This document shows, piece after piece, positions 1 to 6,240 of a stretch of 64,000 nucleotides of DNA. The stretch is from an uncultured Ruminococcus sp. (GTDB lineage Bacteria > Bacillota > Clostridia > Oscillospirales > Ruminococcaceae), in contig NZ_CAMKRR010000005.1 in the NCBI RefSeq assembly GCF_946415235.1, positions 1 to 64,000 of the forward strand. Reading direction: 5' to 3'. The first letter of the stretch is position 1; each line of letters starts with the position of its first letter. Position numbers and translations under genes: made by a program. The notes under the pieces are model-generated. The model made no database searches. It worked only from the letters and a program-made list of their open reading frames with translations, and was not told where the DNA came from.

Positions 1-413
1 AGGTTGGTGCAGAATATCCTGAGATTCTGTACAGGCTTGTGTCTTCGGGTAAGTCCCATTTTGAACGCAAGATTGAACCACGCATTGTCAGCCGCACAGC
101 CTATCGGTGAATGCTGTATAAGTATGCAGTCAGTAAGATTTCCTATCTGACATTCCACAATTGCATTGGCGCACATGGTCTGCTGATTGAGCGGAGTTTT
201 CAGTTCGCACAAACGACAGGCTTTACTGCCGTTTCCGGGACAGCCTCCGTGCTTCTGAGCGTGAATATCATTGCCTTTCTTTTTTTCTTTTCTGCCTTCA
301 TAGTCCGATTCTTCAACAAGTTCGGAAGCGGCACCGTCCCATGCGATGATCGTACCGAGACGCATTTCACGGTTTTCAACGCTGGTCATTTCAAGATTTA
401 TTTTCTTAGCCAT
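1..413 (-). CDS. Nitrogenase-like component 1 oxidoreductase (partial, N-terminal 137 residues)
   Basis: Translated by hand from the minus strand; the gene runs off the left edge. The start is ATG at 413 behind AAAGGAG. The fragment has a charged N-terminus, then a cysteine-rich stretch (GCPGNGSKACRLCELK, about residues 58-73) and then QHSPIGCAADNAWF. The last matches the GPxGC segment that carries a metallocluster cysteine in NifD/NifK-type proteins (nitrogenase component 1 family). That family binds metal clusters and reduces difficult substrates with electrons from a NifH-like partner. The partner and the second subunit would lie left of the window. Neighbouring sulfur genes suggest a role such as methylthio-alkane reduction rather than nitrogen fixation, but this is inference. 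The family call is fairly sure; the substrate is unknown. Confidence 0.8.
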   Translation of the reverse strand, partial: MAKKINLEMTSVENREMRLGTIIAWDGAASELVEESDYEGRKEKKKGNDIHAQKHGGCPGNGSKACRLCELKTPLNQQTMCANAIVECQIGNLTDCILIQHSPIGCAADNAWFNLAFKMGLTRRHKPVQNLRIFCTN

Positions 414-446
414 TATCAGTTCTCCTTTGTTTTGGGGTATACATAT

Positions 447-477
447 ATTATACATAGGCAAAGTATGATTTGTCCAA
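447..477 (-). promoter_or_regulatory. Promoter of the nitrogenase-like gene, with ATTGGACAAAT element
   Basis: On the minus strand a -35 box TTGGAC (472-477) and a -10 box TATAAT (447-452) are separated by 19 bases. The -35 lies inside ATTGGACAAAT, which recurs at the metK leader promoter and, as ATTGGACAA, at the lysR leader promoter. Confidence 0.6.
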
Positions 478-561
478 TACTTGTTTCCGAGATTCTATTC
501 TCAGAAATTCCGATAACCACGGTTAACACACGGAAATTCTTCAATATATCGTCAGTTATAG

Positions 562-590
562 TTGACAGATGTGTTCTTTTACAGTATAAT
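562..590 (+). promoter_or_regulatory. Promoter of the GNAT gene at 627
   Basis: TTGACA (562-567) and TATAAT (585-590) with a 17-base spacer match the sigma-A consensus exactly. The gene starts 37 bases downstream behind AAAGGAGGTG. Confidence 0.85.
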
Positions 591-626
591 TATTATAATC
601 GGCTCAGTACAAAGGAGGTGAACACA

Positions 627-1079
627 ATGGCACTGATCTACAGAAAACTTACAGAAAAAGACCTTGTTACATTTATAGAAATGCGTATAAACCAGCTTCG
701 TGAGGAAGGTGCAAAAGAAGACATCGACCTCAGGCCTGCACTGAAGGACTACTACACTCGGCATATGTCAGACGGCACATTTTTATCATGGCTGGCTGTA
801 GATAATGATAAAATTATCGGCACAAGCGGTATGTCAATAGTCGAAAAACCGCCGTATTTTGGCTGTCCAAGCGGCAGGATAGGGCTTCTTTCAAGTATGT
901 TCACCGATAAAAACTACCGCCGACAGGGTATTGCCAAAGAGCTGCTTTCAAGAGTTGTAAATGAAGCCAAAGAGTGTGGCTGCGGAACTGTTCAGATAAC
1001 GGCTTCGGATATGGGAGTTCTGCTATATACTGATTTCGGATTTACGAAGAACAATAATTTCATGCAATACAAATTATAA
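627..1079 (+). CDS. GNAT family N-acetyltransferase
   Basis: A 150-residue acetyltransferase of the GNAT fold. The acetyl-CoA binding segment is visible as YRRQGIAKELLSRVV (about residues 95-109), followed by the typical C-terminal strand around ITASDMGVLLYTDFGF. The frame is open further upstream, but ATG 627 is chosen because it follows AAAGGAGGTG and a consensus promoter lies at 562-590. The upstream part of the open frame is antisense to the nitrogenase-like gene and has no protein character. The gene diverges from that gene and converges with lysR, sharing a terminator. The substrate cannot be read from the sequence. Confidence 0.85.
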   Translation: MALIYRKLTEKDLVTFIEMRINQLREEGAKEDIDLRPALKDYYTRHMSDGTFLSWLAVDNDKIIGTSGMSIVEKPPYFGCPSGRIGLLSSMFTDKNYRRQGIAKELLSRVVNEAKECGCGTVQITASDMGVLLYTDFGFTKNNNFMQYKL

Positions 1080-1083
1080 AGAA

Positions 1084-1119
1084 AAGCCTGAAAGCTGTAA
1101 TTCTGCTTTCAGGCTTTTT
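1084..1119. terminator. Bidirectional terminator between GNAT gene and lysR
   Basis: A 12-bp stem (AAGCCTGAAAGC, 1084-1095, with 1105-1116) is followed by a T-run on the plus strand and an A-rich flank that gives T residues on the minus strand. It lies between convergent genes. Confidence 0.85.
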
Positions 1120-1121
1120 CC

Positions 1122-2042
1122 TTATTCTCTTACTTTCAGTTCACGTTTCACTTCGTCAATAAACTGCTTTCCCATACTGCTAAGCGCATTGTTTTTCTTT
1201 GTAATATAACCGATATTCATCGTACTCTGGGCACTGTCCGCGTTTTTGAACGGTATCACAATGAACTGGTCTCCGCTGAGCTTTTCGGAATAGATACTGG
1301 AACACAGCGTGTAGCCGTTAAGTCCTGCCATAAGATTCATCATTGTTGCACGGTCAGTCGCCTTGACGGTCTTCTGATAGGCGTGTTCAATGAGTATCTC
1401 CTCGGCGAAATATATCTCCGTATCATTTTCCTGTTCAAAGGAAAGACAGGGGTAAGGATCAAGCTGCTCAAATGTCAGTTCTTTTTCTTTGGCGAGAGGG
1501 TGTGAACGGGCAAGATAGACACTGGCGGGACATTCTATCAGCGATATAAAATTCAGTTCATTCTCACGGAGAAGCCTGTTTATCACACGCTGATTCGCCT
1601 CGCATGTGTAGATTATGCCTATCTCACTTTTCAGCGAGCTTACGTCCTTTATCACGTTTGCAGTCGCAGTTTCTCTCAGTGCAAGGTCAAACTGGTTAGA
1701 GTCGTAATGCTTAGCCATTTCAATAAATGCCTTGACCGCAAAGGAGTAGTGCTGCATTGACACCGCAAAACGTCTGCGGAAGTTCATTTCCTCGCCGTAT
1801 TCCTCCATTACTTCCTCATACTGCTGATAGACTCGTTTTATTTTTGCAAGAAATGTCTCCCCCTCAACAGTAGTGGTAACACCTTTGTGGGTTCGGTGAA
1901 ATATCTGTATGCCCAGTTCATTTTCAACGTCCCTGACAGCGCCTGTCAGTGTAGGCTGAGCGATGAACAGCTTTTCAGCCGCCTTGTTCATCGAACGTGA
2001 TTCTGCTATTGTAATTAGATAGTTTATCTGTTGTAAAGTCAT
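1122..2042 (-). CDS. LysR-type transcriptional regulator
   Basis: A 306-residue LysR family activator or repressor of standard length. The winged helix-turn-helix occupies about residues 1-62 (AAEKLFIAQPTLTGAVRDVE, then LGIQIFHRTHKGV). The effector-binding domain follows. The start ATG at 2042 sits directly behind the T-run of an intrinsic terminator, and a 41-codon uORF with its own promoter lies upstream, so expression may be set by read-through. Its neighbours (nitrogenase-like gene, rhodanese, E1-like enzymes, thiol and SAM genes) suggest it senses sulfur status, as CysB and Cbl do elsewhere; that is inference. The motif ATTGGACAA at its leader promoter and at two nearby promoters is a candidate binding site. 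Confidence 0.9.
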   Translation of the reverse strand: MTLQQINYLITIAESRSMNKAAEKLFIAQPTLTGAVRDVENELGIQIFHRTHKGVTTTVEGETFLAKIKRVYQQYEEVMEEYGEEMNFRRRFAVSMQHYSFAVKAFIEMAKHYDSNQFDLALRETATANVIKDVSSLKSEIGIIYTCEANQRVINRLLRENELNFISLIECPASVYLARSHPLAKEKELTFEQLDPYPCLSFEQENDTEIYFAEEILIEHAYQKTVKATDRATMMNLMAGLNGYTLCSSIYSEKLSGDQFIVIPFKNADSAQSTMNIGYITKKNNALSSMGKQFIDEVKRELKVRE

Positions 2043-2054
2043 AAAACACCTCGT

Positions 2055-2089
2055 AAAAAAACAGCCTCTTCATTGAAGAAGAAGCTGTT
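2055..2089 (-). terminator. Terminator/attenuator between the lysR uORF and lysR
   Basis: On the minus strand AACAGC, one mismatch, then five more pairs form a stem (2060-2071 with 2078-2089), followed by seven T residues (2060-2054). The T-run ends about 12 bases before the lysR start codon, so the element lies inside the lysR leader rather than after a separate operon. Confidence 0.7.
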
Positions 2090-2118
2090 TTGTCATTCAT
2101 TAATGTATTTTTAGGAGG

Positions 2119-2244
2119 TCATACACTTAATGTTTCAGCTAAATATTGCTTTCTTATGTAACATCGGCTTTTGCTGCACATTCGGTCTGTTCCTCTCACG
2201 ATGGAGCGGAGCATATCAAGCATATAGGAAATAGTTTTTTTCAT
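2119..2244 (-). CDS. Leader peptide or small protein upstream of lysR (41 residues)
   Basis: A short frame with its own ribosome binding site (AAAGGAGC) and consensus-like promoter. It begins MKKTISYMLDMLRS and contains the Met/Cys cluster RMCSKSRC around residues 21-28. It is followed by the terminator at 2055-2089 and then lysR. The layout matches the leader peptides ahead of metK and the ligase operon in this window. It could instead be a small basic protein; no family is recognised. Confidence 0.5.
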   Translation of the reverse strand: MKKTISYMLDMLRSIVRGTDRMCSKSRCYIRKQYLAETLSV

Positions 2245-2277
2245 TTTTTAACCGCTCCTTTCGTTTGGTATGGTTTA

Positions 2278-2307
2278 ATTATATCACCGTAAAATGAACT
2301 TGTCCAA
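2278..2307 (-). promoter_or_regulatory. Promoter of the lysR leader, with ATTGGACAA element
   Basis: On the minus strand TTGGAC (2302-2307) and TATAAT (2278-2283) are 18 bases apart. The -35 lies within ATTGGACAA, shared with the promoters at 447-477 and 8841-8870. Confidence 0.65.
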
Positions 2308-2355
2308 TGCAAAAAATCCATTGCCGACTATAGAAAAATATTATATCCGATATCC

Positions 2356-2384
2356 TTGAAAAGCTAATGCGTATATGGTATACT
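2356..2384 (+). promoter_or_regulatory. Candidate promoter for the ThiF-like gene, antisense to the rhodanese
   Basis: TTGAAA (2356-2361), 17 bases, TATACT (2379-2384). It points right, toward the ThiF-like gene at 2736. A transcript from here would be antisense to the whole rhodanese gene first. Confidence 0.45.
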
Positions 2385-2407
2385 TATTAAATAAGTAGGA
2401 ATTGTTT

Positions 2408-2710
2408 TTACAGTTTTGAACTCACCAGACTTACGATATATGCAGCATGACCGCCCTCAATATTATAAACTTCATACCCGCGGTCTTCCAGTATCTCTGC
2501 AACTTCTTCGCTGAGATCACCAGTTCTGCACAGAACGTAAACAGGCTTATCTTTCGGCAGCTTTGAAAGTCCGGATGAGATCTCGTCAAATGGCACATTT
2601 ACCGAACCCTTGATACTATTGCTTTCAAATTCTTTTCTGCTTCGTATATCAAGAAGAAGCACTTTTCCTGTATCAAGAGCGGATATTTCCGATGCATTTA
2701 TTCTTTTCAT
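2408..2710 (-). CDS. Single-domain rhodanese (sulfurtransferase)
   Basis: A 100-residue rhodanese domain, the usual size for single-domain members such as GlpE. Visible features are LLLDIRSRKEFE (residues 18-29), the GSVNVPF segment and the active-site loop CRTGDLS beginning at Cys61, which would carry the persulfide. It lies 25 bases from the divergently transcribed ThiF-like gene. ThiF/MoeB proteins are known to work with rhodaneses (fused in eukaryotic MOCS3), so it is a likely sulfur donor for that enzyme. Start ATG 2710 follows AAAGGA. Confidence 0.9.
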   Translation of the reverse strand: MKRINASEISALDTGKVLLLDIRSRKEFESNSIKGSVNVPFDEISSGLSKLPKDKPVYVLCRTGDLSEEVAEILEDRGYEVYNIEGGHAAYIVSLVSSKL

Positions 2711-2735
2711 ATCAAATTCCTTTCAGGAGGTAAAA

Positions 2736-3548
2736 ATGGCTTTAACAGATAAGCAGCTCGAACGTTATTCGAGGCATATAACTTTAAAAGAAATTGGGGT
2801 AAGAGGGCAGAAAAAACTCCTTGCCGCAAAAGTACTCATCATAGGTGCAGGAGGTCTCGGCGCACCTGCCGCAATGTATCTTGCCGCCGCAGGTGTCGGA
2901 ACCACAGGTATTGCCGACTGCGACAGCGTGGAACTTTCAAACCTGCAAAGGCAGATAATCCACACTACCGGTGATATAGGCAAGCCTAAAGTTCAGTCCG
3001 CCGCCGAAACTATAAAGTCTCTCAATCCCGATGTTGAAGTTATCACATATCACGAATACGTAAACAGTAAGAACATCGCATCCATGATAGCGGATTACGA
3101 CTTCATCATTGACGGCGCGGACAACTTCCCTACCAAATTTCTCATAAATGATGCCTGCGTACTTGGTCACAAGCCCTTCTGTCACGCTGGTATACTGCGT
3201 TTTGAGGGACAGCTTATGACTTATGTTCCCGATGTTTCCCCATGCTATCGCTGTGTATTTGAAGCTCCGCCTCCGAAAGACGCTGTACCAAGCTGCCGTG
3301 AAGCAGGTGTAATAGGTGCAATGGCAGGGATAATCGGGGCGATGCAGGCTCTTGAAGCCGTGAAGTACATCACAGGTCAGGGAGAACTGCTTACAGGCAG
3401 TATGCTCGTATTCGACGGGCTGAAAATGGAGTGGCGAAAAGTAAAACTCCCGAAAAGAAATCACCACTGTCCCGTATGCGGTGATACTCCGGCTATAACA
3501 GAACTTGCAGATGAGGAACAGGTATCCTGTTCTCTCAGACCGCAGTAA
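2736..3548 (+). CDS. ThiF/MoeB/HesA-type E1-like adenylyltransferase
   Basis: A 270-residue E1-like enzyme that would adenylate the C-terminal glycine of a ubiquitin-like sulfur carrier (ThiS or MoaD type). Visible features are the nucleotide-binding GAGGLGAPAA, the SNLQRQ segment, DGADNFPTKF, two CxxC pairs that bind structural zinc (CYRC and CPVC) and a catalytic-cysteine candidate in VPSCREAGV. Start ATG 2736 follows CAGGAGG; the frame is open upstream but that part is antisense to the rhodanese. No ThiS or MoaD gene is visible here, so whether it serves thiamin, molybdopterin or cysteine synthesis is open. Its 3' end overlaps convergent tcdA by 14 bases. Confidence 0.88.
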   Translation: MALTDKQLERYSRHITLKEIGVRGQKKLLAAKVLIIGAGGLGAPAAMYLAAAGVGTTGIADCDSVELSNLQRQIIHTTGDIGKPKVQSAAETIKSLNPDVEVITYHEYVNSKNIASMIADYDFIIDGADNFPTKFLINDACVLGHKPFCHAGILRFEGQLMTYVPDVSPCYRCVFEAPPPKDAVPSCREAGVIGAMAGIIGAMQALEAVKYITGQGELLTGSMLVFDGLKMEWRKVKLPKRNHHCPVCGDTPAITELADEEQVSCSLRPQ

Positions 3549-4290
3549 GGTCCTTTACGACCTCTCCTGCAATAATAAGTCCGACAACAGAAGGGACAAA
3601 TGCTGTACTGCCAGGAATGTCACGACGCTCTGTACACTTATGCTTTGCTCCGGGAGGACAGATGCAATGTGTACGGCAGGATATGGACATATCCTCGATA
3701 GGACGTGTCGGCTGTTCCTCGGAATATACTACTTTGAGTCTTTTGACCTTTCGTTTGCGGCACTCTATTCGCATCACCTTTGCAAGGGGACACACCTTAG
3801 TCTTATAAATATCAGCAACACGAAACGCCGTGGGATCAAGCTTGTTGCCTGCGCCCATACTGCTGATAATAGGGATATGAAGCTCCTGTGCCTTCATAAC
3901 AAGAGCAAGTTTTGCCGTAACGGTATCGACTGCATCAACAATATAATCATACTCTCCGAATTGGAACTCATCTTCGTTTTCTGGCAAGAAAAAGCACTTA
4001 TGTATACGGATATCAACATCGGGATTTATCTCCCTCATTCGTTCAGCCATAACCTCTGCCTTATACTTTCCCACTGTTTTTCTTGTGGCGATTATCTGGC
4101 GGTTAAGATTTGTAAGACAGACCTTATCATCGTCAATAAGGTCGAATTTATATACACCGCTTCTCACAAGAGCCTCGCAGACATATCCCCCCACACCGCC
4201 GATACCGAACACTGCTACTCTTGCGTTTGCAAGCCTGTTAATTCCTTCGCTGCCTATCAGAAGCTGTGTTCTTGAAAACTGATTCAGCAT
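3535..4290 (-). CDS. tcdA: tRNA threonylcarbamoyladenosine dehydratase
   Basis: A 251-residue member of the E1-like superfamily that cyclises t6A37 of tRNA to ct6A using ATP. It shows GIGGVGGYVCEALVRSG near the N-terminus, LTNLNRQI, DAVDTVTAKL and the C-terminal GSTAFVPSVVGLIIAGEVV typical of TcdA/YgdL. A cysteine-rich stretch (CRTHCICPPGAKHKC) precedes that tail and may bind metal. Start ATG 4290 has GGTGAG behind it and an exact consensus promoter upstream. It is the second E1-like protein in tandem, but its conserved C-terminus separates it from the ThiF-like one. Confidence 0.88.
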   Translation of the reverse strand: MLNQFSRTQLLIGSEGINRLANARVAVFGIGGVGGYVCEALVRSGVYKFDLIDDDKVCLTNLNRQIIATRKTVGKYKAEVMAERMREINPDVDIRIHKCFFLPENEDEFQFGEYDYIVDAVDTVTAKLALVMKAQELHIPIISSMGAGNKLDPTAFRVADIYKTKVCPLAKVMRIECRKRKVKRLKVVYSEEQPTRPIEDMSISCRTHCICPPGAKHKCTERRDIPGSTAFVPSVVGLIIAGEVVKDLTAV

Positions 4291-4332
4291 TTATCTCACC
4301 TGTTTCCATAGTATTATTATAGTTATAATATG

Positions 4333-4361
4333 ATTATATAACCGCTTAGAGTAAATGTCAA
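4333..4361 (-). promoter_or_regulatory. Promoter of tcdA
   Basis: On the minus strand TTGACA (4356-4361), 17 bases, TATAAT (4333-4338): an exact consensus match. It is back to back with the plus-strand promoter at 4384-4412. Confidence 0.85.
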
Positions 4362-4383
4362 TAAGCAATTCACAGAAAACCTA

Positions 4384-4412
4384 TTGACAAAGTATGCGTA
4401 TTATAGTATAAT
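4384..4412 (+). promoter_or_regulatory. Promoter of the Met/Cys leader and ligase operon
   Basis: TTGACA (4384-4389), 17 bases, TATAAT (4407-4412): an exact consensus match. The leader peptide ORF starts 43 bases downstream. Such a strong promoter followed by a terminator fits control by attenuation. Confidence 0.85.
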
Positions 4413-4454
4413 ATTAACATAGCAAATCAGTATGAATTGGCGGAGGTGTTTGTT

Positions 4455-4526
4455 ATGCAGGTATATATGTGTAAGATGAATATGAATATGTGTATAATAG
4501 CAAGCTCCGCGCTTACTGTATCATAG
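4455..4526 (+). CDS. Met/Cys-rich leader peptide (23 residues)
   Basis: A 23-codon frame behind GGCGGAGG encodes MQVYMCKMNMNMC followed by a neutral tail; seven of the first 13 residues are Met or Cys. It sits between a consensus promoter and an intrinsic terminator, directly ahead of the gamma-glutamylcysteine operon. This is the arrangement of ribosome-stalling leader peptides such as TrpL or HisL. Starvation for Met or Cys would stall the ribosome and could free the segment at 4533-4539 to pair with 4562-4568, breaking the terminator. That pairing is read by eye, not computed. Confidence 0.75.
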   Translation: MQVYMCKMNMNMCIIASSALTVS

Positions 4527-4549
4527 GCTTTTTCTGCCTGTAAACTGAC

Positions 4550-4578
4550 AGTCTGCCGCGGAGGCAGACTATTTTTTT
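4550..4578 (+). terminator. Attenuator terminator ahead of the ligase operon
   Basis: Stem AGTCTGCC (4550-4557) with GGCAGACT (4563-4570), 5-base loop, then seven T residues (4572-4578). It lies only 15 bases before the ACT gene. An upstream copy of TCTGCCT (4533-4539) can pair with the 3' arm as an alternative helix. Confidence 0.85.
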
Positions 4579-4592
4579 ACAGGAGTGATAAT

Positions 4593-4838
4593 ATGAAAAG
4601 GATAGAAGTGATTTCCCTCGACAGAATAGGGCTTGTAGGTGAGATTTCCAACGTCATCAGACGTCTTAACGGTAACATTATAACCCATACAGCCAATGTA
4701 TTGACAGACGAAAAGAATAACCTCGTTTCACATTTTACTGCCGATATCCACTTTGAAACAGCTTCTGAAGATGAAACTGTTTCACGCAGACTTCGCAGGA
4801 TAAAAAATGTCAGACAGGTAATAATATCCGATCTGTGA
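4593..4838 (+). CDS. ACT domain protein
   Basis: An 81-residue protein that is a single ACT domain (IEVISLDRIGLVGEISNVIRR, with the usual beta-alpha-beta spacing). ACT domains bind amino acids and regulate enzymes. It is the first gene of the operon and is followed within 10 bases by the first ligase, so it may act as an amino acid sensor for that enzyme; this is inference. Start ATG 4593 follows CAGGAG. Confidence 0.85.
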   Translation: MKRIEVISLDRIGLVGEISNVIRRLNGNIITHTANVLTDEKNNLVSHFTADIHFETASEDETVSRRLRRIKNVRQVIISDL

Positions 4839-4848
4839 GGTGATAGCA

Positions 4849-6231
4849 ATGAACGAAACAATCAGAAAAGCAATATACGATAAATACATAGCACCAACTA
4901 CAAAAGAACGTCCTGACTATATCGGCGTGGAAATTGAAATGCCTGTAGTAAACCTCTGCGGGCAGCCTGTTGACGAAGCTGTTTCCATTAAGACTGCCGA
5001 AAGCTTCATCAGGCAGTTTGGTTTCATCGCCTCAGGCAGTGACACTGACGGCAATATAACCTCTGCGAAGCATGAGCAGACAGGTGATATACTGTCCTTT
5101 GACTGCTGTTATTCAAATCTTGAATTATCCCTCGGCAAGGCTGTAGGTCTTTTTGAAATAAAGGATAGATTTGAGCGCTACTGCTGCTTTCTCAATACTG
5201 AATTTGCAAAGCACGGCTATACTCTTACGGGTATGGGCGTAAATCCCAATGCGGATATAAATCACAATCAGCCTATCCAGAATGAGCGCTACCGTATGCT
5301 TTATCATTACCTGCACTCTTACCCGCAGCATAAGAATGAAGTGGCGATGCGTTTCCATGAACGTCCTGATTTTGGAACTTTTACAAGTGCCTCACAGGTA
5401 CAGCTTGACGTGAGATATGAGGAGCTTACAGACGTTATCAACGTTTTCGGCCTGCTTGAACCATACAAGGCTCTGCTGTTTGCAAATTCATATCTCTCCG
5501 ATTATCCCGAATTCCTGTGTGTGAGGAATATGCTCTGGGAGCACAGTATGCAGGGCTATAATTCCCATAATGTCGGAATGTTCGGCAAAAAGGTGTCGAG
5601 CATAGACGAGCTTATTGACTATATAGGTACGCAGTCCATTTACTGCACCATGCGCGACGGCAGATACATTGATTTCACACCTTTGACTTTAGATGAGTTC
5701 TTCTCCCGTGACTCTGTTGAGGGAGAATACTTCGACGGCGAAAAGTATCAGAAGATAAGGTTTACGCCTCAAATTTCCGACCTTGAATACCTGCGTACAT
5801 TCAAATTCGAGGATCTGACGTTCAGAGGTACTATCGAATACAGAAGCTCCTGCTGTCAGCCTCTTTCGGAGGCTCTGACAGTTGCGGCATTCCACACAGG
5901 TCTGAAAGAAAAGCTGTATGAGCTGAAGGAACTGCTTGAAAACGATAACGTGATCTATTCTCACGGCTTCAATGCATTAGAGCTTCAGAAGCTGCTGTCC
6001 AAGCGCAGTAAGCCATATTTCGTTGACGAAAACAGGATAGAACAGCAGCTTATACGCATACTCGACCTTTCATCAGAGGGACTGAAACAGCGCAAGCTCG
6101 GCGAGGAGATACTGCTCGCTCCACTGTATGAAAGAGCACAACGACATACTAATCCTGCCAGAACAATGCTTGACGGAATAAATAACGGCATCCCCATGAT
6201 AAACTACATTGAGCAGTACGCTGCTATATGA
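4849..6231 (+). CDS. Glutamate-cysteine ligase family protein, GCS2 type
   Basis: A 460-residue protein of the GCS2 (plant-type) glutamate-cysteine ligase family, which joins glutamate and cysteine through the gamma-carboxyl with ATP. Visible features are YIGVEIEMPVVN (about residues 23-34), a metal-binding glutamate motif, FDCCYSNLELSLG and SQVQLDVRYEE. Start ATG 4849 lies 6 bases after GAGGTG; an in-frame GTG at 4840 overlaps that site and is less likely. The next gene is a second ligase of a different family. Substrate identity is not proven, and other amines are possible in this family. Confidence 0.8.
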   Translation: MNETIRKAIYDKYIAPTTKERPDYIGVEIEMPVVNLCGQPVDEAVSIKTAESFIRQFGFIASGSDTDGNITSAKHEQTGDILSFDCCYSNLELSLGKAVGLFEIKDRFERYCCFLNTEFAKHGYTLTGMGVNPNADINHNQPIQNERYRMLYHYLHSYPQHKNEVAMRFHERPDFGTFTSASQVQLDVRYEELTDVINVFGLLEPYKALLFANSYLSDYPEFLCVRNMLWEHSMQGYNSHNVGMFGKKVSSIDELIDYIGTQSIYCTMRDGRYIDFTPLTLDEFFSRDSVEGEYFDGEKYQKIRFTPQISDLEYLRTFKFEDLTFRGTIEYRSSCCQPLSEALTVAAFHTGLKEKLYELKELLENDNVIYSHGFNALELQKLLSKRSKPYFVDENRIEQQLIRILDLSSEGLKQRKLGEEILLAPLYERAQRHTNPARTMLDGINNGIPMINYIEQYAAI

Positions 6232-6240
6232 GGTGAAAAT

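Noticed and set aside
3..110. Plus-strand open frame at the left edge
   Set aside because: It mirrors the nitrogenase-like gene on the other strand and has no protein character.
1..413. Nitrogen fixation gene nifD
   Set aside because: The N-terminus and cysteine pattern differ from NifD as I know it, and no nif gene lies nearby; only a nitrogenase-like call is justified.
111..626. N-terminal extension of the open frame of the GNAT gene at 627
   Set aside because: It is antisense to the nitrogenase-like gene, which has a ribosome site and family motifs; the GNAT gene has its own promoter and ribosome site just before 627.
3505..4275. 256-residue plus-strand open frame across tcdA
   Set aside because: It is a shadow of tcdA, which shows clear E1-like motifs on the minus strand, and has no ribosome site.
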